From NCBI RefSeq assembly GCF_019966535.1, contig NZ_JAIMID010000015.1:85799-149798 (forward strand): 64,000 nt of DNA, given 5' to 3'. Positions within the stretch are counted from its first letter, which is position 1, and the number at the start of each line of letters is the position of its first letter. Of this stretch, positions 1-15,000 are shown one piece after another. Both the position numbers and the translations under genes were made by a program. The notes beneath the pieces are model-generated. The model was not told the origin of the DNA, did no database searches, and was given only the letters and a program-made list of their open reading frames with translations. The stretch comes from Mesobacterium pallidum (GTDB taxonomy: Bacteria; Pseudomonadota; Alphaproteobacteria; Rhodobacterales; Rhodobacteraceae).

Positions 1-3000
1 TGACGATGCCGCCGGTGACGATGGGGGCGTAGCGTTCCCAATCCTCGGGCGTGCCGAGGATCTCGATATCCTCGAGCCCGTCGGAATAGCGGAAGACACC
101 GTAAAGCGCGCGTTCGTCGACCTTGAGCGACACGGTGCCGATGCTGCGGCCAAAGGTGCTGGTGCGGCCGGTCTCGCCGAAATCGTCCAGCGGGAATTCG
201 TAGAGCCGGTTGAAGAGCCCGTCCGCGTCGCGGTCCTGGACCAGGCGGATCAGCTCGTCCATCGCGGCGATGTCGTAGACCAGCGCGGTGCCCAGCCGGC
301 CGCCGGACATGATCAGCTCGCCCCCGTCGGCGGTAAGCCCCAGGTCGGTGCCCCAGCTTTCGGGAATGCCGCGCGTGGCGGCGATCACCTTGATGCCGCC
401 GCTCTCGCCGCTGCCGGGGCCGGTGGCGCCCGTGCTCTCGAGCAGCCCGGTGACCACGGCGATGTTCGACCCCGCCGGGTTGAAGTACCGGTGCGAAATG
501 GTCGGGAAGGTCTCGGCCGCGAGGTTGGGGTTGCGGTCGATATAGCGCCAGTCGTAGCGCCGTTGCCCCAGCACGTAGCCCGTGCGCCCGTCGCGGGAAA
601 AGACGATGTCGACCGGGTCGGACACCGCGAAGGGGTCGGTCAGCGTGTTCGGGTCCTCGTCCAGCGGGAACTGGAACGGCGCGACCTTCTCGCGGACCCA
701 GGTGCCGCCCGCGTCGCGCATGAGGACGATGATCGAACCGGCATAGCCCGCGCCGTTGAAGCGATAGCCGTTGTCGAGGACGATCGCCCGGACCAATCCG
801 TCATCGACGCCGAAATGGGTCTGCACGCCGCGCGGGTTGCGCAGGAAGATCCCGCCACCGTTGTCGCGGGCGCCGAACTCGGCCCGAAGCGCCGGATCGT
901 CCGGCGTGCCATCTGGGCCGGCCATGGGTTGAGTCGTGCCCAGCAGCGCGAGGTCAAAGATCGCCACCCGCCCGTTGCCCTGGTTGCCCGCGTCGCGGTC
1001 GGTGGTGCTGTCCTGGGTGACGACGAGCTGTTCGAAATCCGGGGTCAGCGTGGCCTTGAGGTTGACCCAGTCCCTGCCCAACGACCGGCTGCCCAGCACC
1101 CGGTGATAGGTCGCCGGGTCGTTCGGGTCGGTGCCGATGATGTAGACCAGCGAACTGGCGCCGTCGAAGGCGTAAAGCCGTGTCCCCGCTGCGTTCAGCA
1201 GGATGTCGGAAATCCGGGGCGCGCCGGGAATGTCGATGGTGTTGATCCCGTCGCGGAGCACATCCGCGTCGATCTGCCAGTTGATGACGGCATCCACCAC
1301 CGCGATGGCCCCGGCGCGTTCCAGCCCGACATAGATCCGCGCCCCGTCGGGCGACATGACCAGCTGCCGCGGCGCCGTCGTTGCGCCGTCGCGCACCGGG
1401 GTGCCGTCGGGATTGAGCTTGCCGATGGGAATCCGCGCGATGAGCGAGGTGCGCGTCTCTTCCGAATCCGGGTCGGGGTAGGGCAGTTCGCGCAGCACGA
1501 CCAGCTGGTCGACCAGCCCTTGCACGGTCGCGACCTCGGTGTCGTCCGGCTGTTCGATCCCGCGTTCGACCGCCAGGTAGCTGTTGCGGTAATCGGCGGT
1601 GACGCGGGCGACGGTCGACAGGCGGATCTTGAGATCGCTGACCGCGCCCGACACGTTGTTGCCTTCGGCGAACCGGCTGATCCCGTCCAAGAGGTCGGTG
1701 GCGGTAAAGCCGGTGCTGGGCTTGGCGATGCGGTACTGGTTGACCGCCACTGTGCGCGGCGGCGTGACGCTCAGCACCTGCTGGCCGTCCTCGATCCGCC
1801 CCTCGGCGCGGACCGCCACGCCGTAGGAACTTTCCGAGAAGACGTAAAGCTCGGGCGAGTCGCTTTCGATCGTGCGCAGCAGCAGTTCGCGCAGCTCTTC
1901 CTCGGGGAAGTCGCCAAAGACGATGTAGCTGGGCGCGCCGCCCTCCGCGGTGTCGTAAAGCTTGTTGCCCGTCACCTCGAACCGCGGTCCGGTGACAAGG
2001 TTGCTGCCTTCGGCGACATCTGTGTTCAGCTTGACGGTGTAGCCCGTCACCTCGGGCAGGTCGCCGAAGAAGTCCGTGAAATTGGCCGTGCCGACCATCG
2101 AGACGCTGTAATTGGCCGCCTCGGCCGCGATGGTCAGGATGGCCGAGCTGATGAAATCCAGCGTGTCGCCGTTGAACAGCGTGGTGGTCAGCTCGGTGAT
2201 CGTGCGGGGCAGGTTGACGACAAAGTTCGCGCCCGCGTTCAGCGCGCCCATCATCACGCCGCCGCCCACGCCGTTGGTCACGAAGGCCGAGGATTGCACC
2301 GCGTCCGAAGCGCCCTTGGCCTTGACCTGGACCGAACCCGAGACCTCGCGCACCTCGGAGGGGTTCACCTTGAACACCGCCATCTGCCCGTTCGACGTGG
2401 CCCCGATGTGGGGCGGAGAGGCCGTGCGGGCAAAGCCGTTGGCATCCACGTAGCCGGAATCGATCTCCTGGTAGCCCTTGGCGATCGTGCCGTCGGGCAT
2501 CAGGAAATCCGAGATGTGGTAGAACAGCACCTCGTCGCCGGGGTCGAGGTCGGTGGGGATGGCGAATTGCGCCGGGATCCACATCGGCGCATTGCCCGCG
2601 TCGAAATCGAAGGCGGCGGCGAATTCGAACCCCATGCCCTCGGGCACCGGGTCCGCGGCCAGCTGATCCTCGGTCAGCGTGGTCATGGTGACGGTGACGT
2701 CGCGGTTCAGCGCGCCGGCCGCGATGGCGACCTGGTAGCCATCGGCATTCTCGACGATGCCGCCGTGGGCGCCCACGGGAATGGCATCGCCAACCGTGGC
2801 GGCCGAGACGGTGACCGGCACCAGCACCTCGGTCGCGCGGAAGAGCACCTGCACCAGCGTCTCGCCTTCGGCAAGGCCGATGATGCGGCCGTCCGGCGTG
2901 ACCTCTGCGATCTCGCCGTTGACGACATAGGCCTGCACCTCGTCCGCGCGGGTCTGGATCACGTTCTCGCCGTCGAGGTCGAACAGCAGCAGCTGCCGCG

Positions 3001-6000
3001 CCGCACCTTCGGTGATCATCACCGCGTCGGGGTAGACATCGGCGCCATAGGCGATCAGCCCTTCGTCATAGGCGCTCAGCTGCCCGACGCGCACCACCGT
3101 CGCCGCCGTCACCGCGCCGCGATGGGCCTGCAGGGTGGTGTAGCCGTCGCTGCGCCCCTCGAGCTGGCCGCGCGTCATGCCCGCCACGGCCGGATCGGCG
3201 AAGTCGAGCGTCACGTAGCCCTCGGGCAGGGCGACCGAGCCGCCATCGGCAAAGGTGCCGGTGACGCCAAAGTCCATCCGCATCCCGTCAGCCAGCGACG
3301 GCGCGCGGGTCGAGAAGGCGATGCTTTCGAGGGCCGCCTGGCTGATGTCGACGGCCAGTGTCTGTTCGGCCGACCAGCGGTAGCCGTCGCTGGCGCGGAT
3401 CATGATGCGGGCCGGATCGGTGCGCCCGGCCTCGGGGGTGAACAGCACCGTGCGGCCATCGGCCAGCAGCGTCGCGGTGCCGCCCACGGCGCCGGTCACC
3501 TCGTAGAACACCGCGTCGCCTTCGGGATCGCCGGTCATCGAGCCCAGGTCGATGCGGATGCCAAGGTCGGAATAGGTCTTTTGCCGCGCCGGGGTGACGA
3601 TGGGGGCAAGGTTGGCCCGCAGCCCGTAGTTCTGCAGCAAGAGCGCCCGGTCACGCGCATCGCGCAGCCCGTCGCCGCTGATGTCGCTGGGCGCGGCGTC
3701 CCAGAGGCCAAGGTCGGTGCTGTCCACGCTGCCGTCGCCGTTGACGTCGCCCGCCGCACGCAGCGCCAGCGTCACGGCCCCTGCCTCGGCGGCGGTCAGG
3801 GTGACGACATGCAGACCCGCGCTGTCGACGGCAAAGGTCGCGACGGTGCGGCCGTTCGCGCGGTGCGTCTCGAGCGCCGCCATGCCGTCCAGCAGCAGCC
3901 CGGCCGGGGCCGCGCCGATCACCGCGACGCGCAGCAACATCCGGCCGCCGGCGCTCTCCAGCTCGCTTTCGCGGATGGTGACCGTGACGGTCTCGGTCGC
4001 GCCCGCGGCGGGGGACAGGGCAAGCGGCTCCGCCTCGGCCAGCACACCGACATGGGTGGCCGATGGCGCCTCGATCGCCGCGCCGCTGGCGTCGTAGCTC
4101 CAGTGCCGCGTCTCGTCGCCGATCACCGTGGTCAGCCGCCCCGCCCCGCCGGTCTCGTAGCCGTAGGTCACGGCCTCCGACGCGGCCCCGGCAAAGGTCA
4201 GCCGCCCGGCTTCGTCGTAGAGATACAGCAGCCGCCCGCCGTCCGGCAGGCGCAGCCCGGCGATGGTGCCGAAGGCGCCGGTCATGATCTCGACCGCATC
4301 GCCATCGGGCGCGATGATCCCGCTGTCCGACAGGCGCAACCGGGTGCCGTCCTGCGTGACCCCGGTGAGGCGGCCGCGCCCGTTCGCCGTCCATTCGGTG
4401 CCGTCCGGCATGGTCAGCGCCAGCACGTCCGTCTCGCGGGTGAAGGGCGAATAGGGCAGGCCCGAGACCGCGTCGTACAACCCGCCATGGGCCTGCACCA
4501 GCAGCGGGCCGCGATGGGTCAGCGTGTAGCCGGGCACGCTGCTGTCAAAGACCAGCGTGACCTTGTCGAAGCCCGCGATGCGCTGCGTCTCGAACCGGGC
4601 CGTGAACACCATCCGGGTGCCGTCGGGCGCGGTCAGGTGGATGCGGTCGCCCGCCTGCAACGCGCGGTTCAGCGCCACCGCCGGGCCCGCGTCGAGGCTG
4701 AGGTCGCGCCAGCCCGCGCGCCAGCCCAGCCCGAAATCCCCGGCCCGCGCGGCATCGGTCGCGTCGTAGCTGCGGCTGAGGTCCAGCGTGACCCCGGCGA
4801 GCGTCACGGTCGCATCGGTCTCGGTCAGCGTGAAGGCGCCGGCCTGCGGCAGCACTTCGACCAGCCGGTCGGTGAAACTGCCCAGCCCCGCCACATCCAC
4901 CGCCTCGAGCCGCAGCCGGTAGAAGCCCGAGCGCAGCCCCTCGGGCGGCAGGGCGCCCAGCTGGCCGTTGATCGCGTCGGTCCCTTCGCCCAGCAGGTAT
5001 TCGGTGCCGTCGCCGGCGACCAGCGTCAGCGACCAATGGTCGAGGCTGGGATCGGCGACCGAGCCGAAGATGCCGCCGTCCAGCACCGCCCCGTCCAGCA
5101 GCGCCAGCGCCAGCTGCGGCGCCGAACGGTCGCCCGCATCGCGCACGGCGATGGAGCGCTCCATCCGCCCGACACGGCCATCGGCATCGGTCACCTCGAG
5201 CACGGCACTGATCCGCCCCGGCGCATCCGGCACGATCACCGCGCGACCCAGGTCGTCAAGCGGCACCTGGGCCCCGTCGACCAGCAGCCGGTAGCCGGTG
5301 ATCGGCACGAAGCCCGAGACGCTGACCGACAGCGTCACCGTCTGGCCCGGCTGCGCGGGAAAGGACGGCGTCACGTCGAGCACGGCGATGGGCGGCACCG
5401 GGTCGCGCGTCACGCGCAGAACAAGGGCGCGGGCGACCTCTTCGGTGCCGTCATCGGCGATCACGCGCAGGACCAGATCGCCCAGGTCCCCGGCCTCGGG
5501 CGTGAAGGTCAGCAGGTTGGTGGCCGGATCGAAGCTGGCGGTGGGCGGCAGGTTCTCGACCCGCAACGTCACGGTATCGTCGGCATCCGGGTCGCTGGCC
5601 GAAAGCGTCAGCGACAGCGTCTCGCCCAGCACCACGGCGCGGTTCTGAACCAGCGGCATCGGCGCGCGGTTGCGGTTCAGAACCTCGACGGCCACGTTCT
5701 GCGTCGCACTCGCCCCGCCGGCATCGCGCACCCGGACCGAGATGGCGTAGGTGCCGGCCTGGTCATAGCCGGGCGTCCAGGTGAATTCGCCCGTGCGCGC
5801 GTTCAGGCTGGCACCGGCGGGCAGGGCGCCGACCGGTTCGAACACCACGCCGTCGCCGTCCACGTCGGCGGCCAGCAGGCGGAAGGACAGCGGATCGCCC
5901 TCGCGCCCGGTCTGCTGCGGGGTCGGCACGAAGTTGGGCGCGCGGTTGGTGTTGGTCACGATCAGCGTGACCTCGATGCTGACATGCGCCAGCCCGTCCG

Positions 6001-9000
6001 TCGCCTGCACCGTGATCGGGTATTCCCCGGCCTGGAAGGAATGCGGGGTAAAGGATAGCTCTCCGGTCAGCGGGTCGAGCCAGGCGCCGGTCGGCAGCCC
6101 CTCGGCGGCGAAGGTCAGCGGATCGCCATCGGGGTCGGTGGCCTGGAAGGTGTGGGCCAGCGTGTCCAGCTCGGCCACCGTGATTTCGGCCACGGGCGCC
6201 AGCAGCGGGGCGCCGTTGGCGCTGCGAACGGTGACGTCGAAACTGATGGCATCGGATTGCGCGGCGTCCAGGTCCCCGGCGCCGCTGTCGGTGACGGTCA
6301 GCGTGACCGGGTAGGTGCCGATATCCCCCGCCGCGGGCGTCCAGTCGAGCCGGGCGAGGCCGTAGGTTTCCAGCGGCGTGATCGTGGCGCCAGGCGGCAG
6401 GCCCGCGAGATCCCAGGTCAGCAGGTCGCGGTCGGCATCGCTGGCGGCAAAGACAAAGGACAGCGGCTGGCCCGGCACCGCCACCAGCCCGGCTACCGGC
6501 GACAGCGCGGGGCCGAGGTTGCCCGCCTCGACGCTGAGGATGAAGCTGCCGGTGGCGCTTTGCGCCGCTGCGGCCGTGCCGTTGCCGTCATCCTCGACCG
6601 TGAGCTCGATCAGCCAGTCGCCGCGGTCCACCTCTTCGGGGGTCAGGCGCAGCACGGTCGTCCCATCCTCGCGCGTGACGATCCGGCCGAGCGGAGAGGT
6701 CCCGTCCAGCGGCACCGGGTTCGGGTCGATATCCACCTGGTCCGCGCCCGCCGCGCGGGTCGCACTGGCCGCGAACAGCAGCGGGCCGCCGTCCGGGTCG
6801 ATGCCCGAAAGCTCGATCTCGATCACCTCGCCGCCGGCGACGGACCGGTTGGGCAGCTCGGGCAGCTCGGGCGGGCGGTTCAGGTCCTCGACCACCAGCA
6901 CGATGTCGATCGACCGGCTGGCCGAGACGCCGGTGCCGTCGCCATCGTCGGTCGCGGTCAGCCGCATCACGTAGCGCCCGGCATCCGCGTAATCGGTCAG
7001 CCACGTGAACTGCCCGGTCTCGGCATCATAGGCCGCGCCCTCGGGCAGGCCGGTCAGCTGGTAGGTGACGCTCGGGTCCTGCGAGCCCTCGTAAAAGACC
7101 AGTTCGCCATCGAAATCCCGCTCGGGCAGGACGAAATCGGGGTTGTCGGGGTCAAGAGCGGGGGTGCGGAAGAAGATGCCCTGCCCCTCGGTCACCGTCC
7201 AGTCTTCGAACCCCTGCAGGATCGGCGCGCCGTTGGCGTTCACCACTTCGATCCCCAGCACGATGCGGGTCACGAGGGTGCCATCGGTCACGTCCACCGG
7301 GATCGCGTAGCTGCCGGCCTGGGTGTAGCGCGGGGTCCAGCTGAAGAGGCCGGTGGCCGGGTCGATCTCGGCCCCGCCGGGCAGGAGGGGGGCGTAGAAG
7401 GTCAGTGCCTGCCCCTCGGGGTCGGCCGCCGTCAGTGCCAGCCGCAGCGGGTCGCCTTCGCGCACCGTCAGCGGCGCCGGGGTCGCGACCACGGGCGCGA
7501 AGTTGCCGGGGGTCACGACGATGTCGAAGGTGACCGTGCTTTCCTTGGCGCCATCGCTGACGCCCAGCACCACGTTCTCGTAGCGGCCGGACTGGCCGGG
7601 CAGGGGGGTCCAGACCAGCTCCTGCGTCTGCTGGTCCAGCCAGGCGCCCTGCGGCAGGTTGTCGGCGAACAGCAGGATGCGGTCGAGATCGGCATCCATG
7701 GCGAGGATCGGCAGCCGCATCTCCTCGCCCTCGGCTAGGGTGATGATGTCGCTGGGCGGGCTGATCTCGGGCGCGGTGTTGGTGCCCTCGGCGATCTCGA
7801 TCTGCCAGGAGATTTCGCCAAAGCCGCCCGCGTCGTCGTAGACGCGCACCGTGACGGTGCTCAGCTCATCCGCCGTGGCGTCCGGGGTCCAGGTCAGCAG
7901 GCCGGTGTCCGGATCCAGCGCCATCCCCGCCGGCCCGTCCATCTGCACGTAGCCTAGCGGGTCACCCTCGAGGTCGGTGGCAGTGATCTGGTGTTCGTAT
8001 AGCACGCCGATCTCGGCCACCAGCGGCGCGTTCTCCAGCACCTCGGGCGCGGTGTTCGAGCCGGGCAGGATGCGCACCCCATGGGCAAAGGGCGCGCGTT
8101 CGCCGGGTTCCAGCAGCAGCGACACGGCCAGCGCGGCGGCGCTTTCGCCCGGCGCCAGCATCCCGTCCTCGCCCAGTTCGGGCGTCAGGTCGATCAGCCA
8201 GATGTCATGCGAAGAGATCCCGCCCAGCGGCCGCCCCGCCCCGGTCGGATCCGAAGCGTCCAGCGTCAGCTGAACCGGCGCGCGCAGCGGCCTTGTGCCG
8301 GTGTTGGTGACGATCACCTCGTAGGTCGCCACCCCGGTGGCGCGGTCGAACCGGGTGTTCTGGAACTGGATGTCGACATTGGCCGTCACATCCTCGAGCC
8401 GGGTAAAGAGATAGGTTCGCGGTGCCTCCATCGTCACGCCGCGCGCCGATTGCAGCGTGTCCGAGACGCTGACCGCGTAATCCCCGCGCGGCAGGGCGGC
8501 AAAGGTCAGCGTCACCTCGCGCAGGGCCGCGTCGTAGCGCACGCCGGTGATCGGCACCAGCTGACCCAGCCCGTCGACCAGCGCGTAATTGGCCGGTTCC
8601 AGCACCGACCCGACGCCGCTGGTGGCCATGTCGTCGTCGAAGCGCAGGCTGAAGCTGGCGACCGGCAGCGTGGTGATCGCGCCGTCCTCGAAGGTGGAGG
8701 CCACGATTTCGGGCGCATAGAGCGGGCGCAGCACGTCGAGCCCCGCGCCATGGGCGACCAGCACCCGGCCATCGGCCAGCGCGGCGATCCCTTCGGCATG
8801 TTGCGTTGCGGCCGCCACGGTGACGATCCCGCGCGAGGCGATGTCCATGGCGAGGATGCGCGACAGACCGGCGCCGTCGCGGTTGGTGGTCAGCAGGGCG
8901 AGGCCCGCGAATTCCGACCCCGCCGCGCCGAAGGCCAGCCCGTCAAGCGGCATGTCGAGCGTCGCCAGCACCTCGGCCTGGCCCTTGGCGTCAAACCGCA

Positions 9001-12000
9001 GCACGCGGCCCCGGTCCGGCCAGCTGGTGCCCCAGAGCGTGCCGTCCGGCGCCACGGCCAGGCTGTCCACGCGGGTGTCGCTGAAGGCGGTAAAGCGCTC
9101 GGTCTCCACGTTGAACACGGCGATGCCGTCGCCGGTCGAGACGTAGAGCTGCCCCGCGCCCTTGACCGCGATGGCCTGTGTGACGCTGTCGCCATAGCGG
9201 CCCATGATCTCTCCGGTCTCAGCATCGAGTTGCAGCAGCGCGCCGCCCCCCGTGGTGGCCCAAAGCCGCCCGGCGCCATCGAGCGCCATGCCGAAGATCG
9301 GCGTGTCCAGCCGGGCCAGCGGTTCGTCCGCGCCCAGCCCGTCGCTGTCTACGCGGTAAAGCCAGCCGCGATCCGGCCCGCCCGAGTAAAGCGCATCGCC
9401 GCCCGGCAGCCCCAGCACCGCCATGGCGCCAAGGCCCCCCTGGCTGCCGGGCAGGTCCGCGACGAAGGCCTCGAAGCTGAACGGCGCCACCGAGGTCGCG
9501 AAGACCCCCGGCCGCAGCGGGGATATCGTCGCCGTGACGCCCGCCAGCGCCTCGAGGAACAGCGCGTTCTGCGGGGCGCTGCCGGTCGGTTCGGCCTCGG
9601 GCAGGGGGGTGGCGGCGGTGGTCCCCTCGGCGGTGGTGCCACCAAGGTCCAGCGTCTCGCCGTCGAGGCCCGAGGCGCCAAGGCCCGCGGGCGGCGCCTC
9701 GCGGTTGCCGGCCAAATCGCGGGCCAGGACAAGGATCTCGACCGTCGCGCCTTCGGGCGCGGTCCAGGTAAAGCTGGTCCCGGTCAGCTCGCGCCCCACC
9801 ACCCGGAAATCGCCGCCATCGACCGAGGCATAGACGTTCACGTCACGCAGCCCCGACCCGCCCGCCGCATCGGTCGCGGTCCAGGTGACGGCGTAATCGT
9901 CGGTGCCGGGGATGCGGGTGACGCTGTAGTCGGTCTTGGGCGCGGCCATGTCGAGCCGGTAACTGTACGGCTTCGTATCTTCGGGCGGGGCGATGTCGGT
10001 CAGCACGCGGGCCGAGGCGGTGACGGTCACCCCGTCAGCCGTGTCCGCGTGCCCCTCGGCGCTGTAGCGCACCGATCCGGTCTCGCCCGGCAGCAGCAGG
10101 CCCTCAAGCCCATCGCCTTCCAGCAGCTCGCCCGTCTCGGGGTCGATGGCCTGCACCAGCCAGGTGGCCGTGCGCGAGCCGAGGTCGATCCCGGCCGAGA
10201 CCCGCAGGACGAAACCGCGCGTGGCGGTCAGGTCAAGCTCGGCCTGGTAGACCATGCGGCCGGGCGGCACCTGCAGCGACAGCGACCCCAGCGTCAGCCC
10301 GCCCAGCCGGAAGCTGCGGGCATCCAGGCCTTCGTCCAATTCGGTCACGATGCGCAGCTCGCGCACGGGGCGGGGGCTTTCGGCATCGACGGCAAAGCCG
10401 ATCTCGTGCGGCAGGGCGACGTCGCCGGGCACCCAGTTGCCCGCGCCGCTGCCCACCGGGCCGCGCAGCCAGGCCGTGCCCTCGCCCGCCGCCACCCCCG
10501 CGATGTCGCGGAAGCGGTCGAGGTCCAGCGCCTCGAGCTCCCCGGTCGTGGCGTCCGATCCGAAATCGGGCAGGTTCACGGCCCCCGCGCCCAGCCAGGG
10601 CGCGTAGATGTTGAAGGCGGTGAAGGTGGTCGGGCGGCTGAGGTCCTGATCGTAATCGGCGGCATCAGGCAGCACGGGCACCGGCACGTCGTAGGGCAGG
10701 CCCCGCGGCGGCTGACGCACGTCGTAGCGGGCGATCGGCGCGGGTTCGGACGGGGTCGACCCGTACCAGGCGCGGACCTGGGCGTAGAAGTCCACCAGGT
10801 CACCGGTGCTGGCGATCTCGGCCCCGGCCGGGCCCAGCAGCAGGCCCTGGCTCAGCTGCGCCACCAGCGAGGTGACGCGCGTCGACTCGAAGACCGGCGG
10901 CGCGTCGGCCTCCTCGCGCAGCAGCCCGGCCTGTTCCAGCGCAGCGAGGAACCCGTCGATCCAGGCGGCCGCGTCCGCCGCCAGCGCCTGCAAGGCGGGC
11001 ACGGCGGTCTCGTCGGCCAGCACGGCCTGGCGCAGCGTCTCGGCATCGGCGCGCTGACGGGCGACGAATTCGTCCCGGGTCATCGGGGTCGCGGCGGCCA
11101 CCACGTTGAACTGGAACGGCAGGTACCAGGGCAGGTCGCCCGAAATCACCTCGAAGCCCGGATCGGTGAAGATCTCGTGGATCAGCGGGTCCACCGCTTC
11201 CAGCGCATCGATGCCGCCAGCCAGCCCGTCCGCCTCGGCCAGCTCGGGATCGCGGGCGTAGAGGACGGTCTTGATGCCCTCGAAATCGCGGTCGATCAGC
11301 GCCTGCAGCCCGGGATAGGTCTGCACGGCGAATGTCATCTGCGCCTGCCCCTCGGCGGCGAGGTCATAGGCATAGCCGGGCGCCAGCAGCTGTCCGCCGA
11401 GGTTCAGCCCCGATTGCGCGCCGGTCAGGCCGGCGGCGGGGCTGTCCGACCCGTCGCCGATGTTGGTGGCAAAGGACAGGAACGGCAGCCCGTAGGCCAT
11501 GTCGTTGCTGCCCATCTCGGGCGCGCCGAAGGTGAAATGGACATAGGGCGTGTCCACGTTGGTCAGGCTGTCCACCACGACCGAGTAGATCCCCGCCTCG
11601 CCCGCCGGCACCACCCGCGGGCCGCCAAGGCCGACGGTCACGTCGCGCTCGATCTCGCGCTCGACCAGGTAGCGGTAGGGCTCGACCGCTTCTTCGCCGT
11701 CGCCGTTCACGACCACCACGTCGTAAAGCCCGTGCGGCGCGTCCTCGAGGTCGAAGGTGGCGATGATGCGGGTGGCGTCGATGCTCTTGACCGAGACCGG
11801 CAGGTATTCCGCCACGCCGGGGCGCGACAGCTTGGCGATGGCGCCGGGCAGGATGCCTGCGCCGTCGATGGTCAACGTGACGAACCGGGCCGAGCCGCCC
11901 TGATCGGGCGAGACATCGGTGACCTGGAAGGGCAGCACCTCGGCCTTGAGCGTATGGGCGACCGGGTCGCCGTCGCTGCCGCCGAAGCTGCGCACGAGGA

Positions 12001-15000
12001 TGTAGTAGCTGCCCGCCTCGGTGGACGAGACGATGGCCTCCTGCAACTGGCCGAAGACGGTGTCGTGGCTGGCGTCGAAAATGGCCTGGGTCGGCGGTTG
12101 GTCCCAGCGCACGAAGACCTCGTTCGGGACATCCGGATCGCCGCCGGACAGCGCGACGCGCAGGGTCTGACCGGCCTCCACATCGACGCGGTAGAGCCGT
12201 TCGTCGGACCCGTCGAGCGTGATCGTCGTCGGAATGCCCAGCGTGATCCCAGGCGCGGTGACGGTGAAGGGGGCGATCCCGGCGGCGGTGTTGTTGCCTT
12301 CGAACGCGCCCTCGGGCACCTGGTTGCGCGCATCCGTCCGCACCAGCACGCGCCAGGACGACTCCGCCAGCACCGGCAGTTCGGCCGTCAGGCTGCCGGC
12401 ATACGCCTCGCCCGCCGCCAGCCCGCCGCCATGGGCGAAACGGCCCAGGAAGACGTCGCCGATGTCCCAGCTGCCGTCCCGGCTGAGGTAGACGCTGTCC
12501 ACCCAGTCGCCGCTCGCATCGGCGGCGCTGTCGTTGGTCACAGCCCAGGTCACCGTCACGCTGTCGCCGGGCGCCGTGCCGCCGGTGATGGCGACGTTGT
12601 CCACGGTCAGATCCGAGGGCGGCACCTGGTCGATCACCAGCGGCTGGGCCGAGGACCGGACGTTGCTTTCGGCCCCGCCCTCGTAGACCGCGCCGGCAAA
12701 GCTGCCGTTAAGCGGGTCCGAGACGACATAGACGAAATAGCTGTCCGACAGCCCCTTGGGCAGCAGCGCCGACAGCGACACCTCGCGTTTCCCGCCAGCC
12801 TCGAGGGCCGAAAGGTGGTCGTGGTAGCCGAGGAAGAAGTCGGTCTTGGTGTCCAGCGATTCATCGCGGCTGAGGTAGACGAGGTCGCGCCAGCCGCCGC
12901 CCGTGCCGAAGGCACCGGTGTTGGTGATCTCCCACGTCAGCGCGACCGGCTGGCCGGTGATGCCGCGCTGGGGCACGTCGAAGCGGGTGATCTCGAGGTT
13001 GGCGGTCTCGGCCGCCTCGACGGTGATCGCGCCGGTGGTGCGGTTGTTGCCCTCGCCCGCGAACTCGTCCACCGCGTCGGCGGCAGTGCCCAGCCCCCGC
13101 AGCCCGGCGCGGATGGTCGAAGGCTGGTAGCTGCCGCCCTCGTCGAAATCCGAATCCGTCTCGATGAAGATGGTGAACGGCCCCTCGATCCCGATCGGCA
13201 GGATCACGTCGAGCGTGGCGGTGTAGCTCTCGCCGATCCCCAGCGCGCCGTCATGCACCAGCTCGCCCAGCAGGTAATCCTGTGCGTCGAGCGAGCCGTC
13301 GGCCGAGAGGAACACCCGGTCGGTCCAGCGGCTTTCGCGGGTGGCGCGGCTGCCCTGGTTGGTCACCTCCCAGGCCAGGGTCACGGGGCCGCCGCTGGTG
13401 CCATCGGTCGGGATGGTCTGGTCGGTGATCTTCAGGTCAGGCTCGGCATAGGTCACGTTCACCGCGCCCCGGCCGAAATTGCCGGTCGGGTCGTCGGTGC
13501 TTTCATAGACCGTCGACTGGTAGGTGCCGATCACACTGGCGGCGGTGCCCGACAGGCTCTCTCCGCGCGGCAGGTTGCCAAAGCTGTCCACGTCCGTGGC
13601 GACATGGATGTAATAGGCGCCATCCGTGCCCGGCGGCAGGTCATAGGCCATGGTTTGGGTGTAGGACTGCCCGGCGGCCAGCCCGGCCCCGGCGTCATGC
13701 AGCACCTGGCCGAGGAAATAGGCGCGGCTGCGGTCGAGAACCGGGTCTTTCGACAGCCAGACCGCGTCGCGCCAGTATTGCGTGCCGGTCCAGACGTCTC
13801 CGCCCTCGTTGCGCACGGTGTAGGTGATGTCGATGGGCTCGCCCGAGGTGCCGGGCCCCGAGGCCGTCACCGCGATGACCCGCAGGTCGGCGGCGGTGCC
13901 GGTGACATCGGCCGTGCCCGAGGCGAGGTTGTTGGTCTCGTCCTCTTCGACCACGGCCTCGCGCCCCCGGACCGAGGCGTCGGTGACGACATGCACATAC
14001 ATCCCCCGCGCCGAGGGCGGCAGGTCGAAGGCCTGGGAGGCGGTGTAGCTGCCATCCGGCGCCAGCGCGCCGTCGCGCCGGATGTCGCCGAGGTGCCAGA
14101 GTGTCTCTCCGGCGGTGCCCAGCACCTCGCGGTCCGAGAGGTACACGCGGTCGATCCAGCCATCCGCGAGCGTGTCGATCAGCCCTTCGTTGGTGACGGT
14201 CCAGTTGACCACCAGCTGGTCCGTGCCCGCCACCACCGGCGCATCCGTCGTCACGTCCGAGATGACGAGGTCCGGTCGCACGGGTTCATAGCCGAGGATG
14301 TCAATCGCCCGGCCCTTGTAGTTGTTGTTGTCGATCTCGTTCGGGTCGTCGGGGTTGACGTTGATCGCCAGCGTATCCTCGAGCACCGCGTCGTAGGTGT
14401 CGGACCAGGGCGTGATGTAATAGCGCCCCGAGGGCAGGTCGGCGGGGATCGTGACCCGCACCACCATGTCGTAATAGTCCCCGACCTCGAGGTGGCCGGT
14501 ATGGCTGACCTTGGCCAGCAGGCGCGCGGAATTGCCCTTGAGGAAATCGGCCCCCGCGATGTCGGCAAAGGCCGCCGTGTTGGGCCGGCGCGGATCGCGG
14601 GCGATCCAGATCGTGTCCTGCCAGCTGTCGTCCAGCGTCTGGCCCTGGCCCAGGTTGGTGACGCGGTAGCGCAGCTCGATCTCTGAGCCGTAGACCGCCT
14701 GCACCGGCGCGACGACGCGGCTGGTCACGAGGTCGGGCCGCGGCAGGGCCGAGACGCCGAAAGAGGCCGACCCGAGGTTGTCGCTGTCGAACGGGTATTC
14801 GTCCACGTTCGACCCGGCATCGGTCGAGACCAGCACATAGGCCGTGTTCGACCAGCGCAGCGGCACCGTGCCGATGTCCGAGGTGACGGTGTAGCTTTCG
14901 CCCGGTGCCAGCGACAGCGGGTTGCCGGTGCGGCTGATCAGGATGTCATCTGCGCTCAGCTTGTCGTCCAGCGACAGGTACACCCGGTCTTCCCAGGCGC

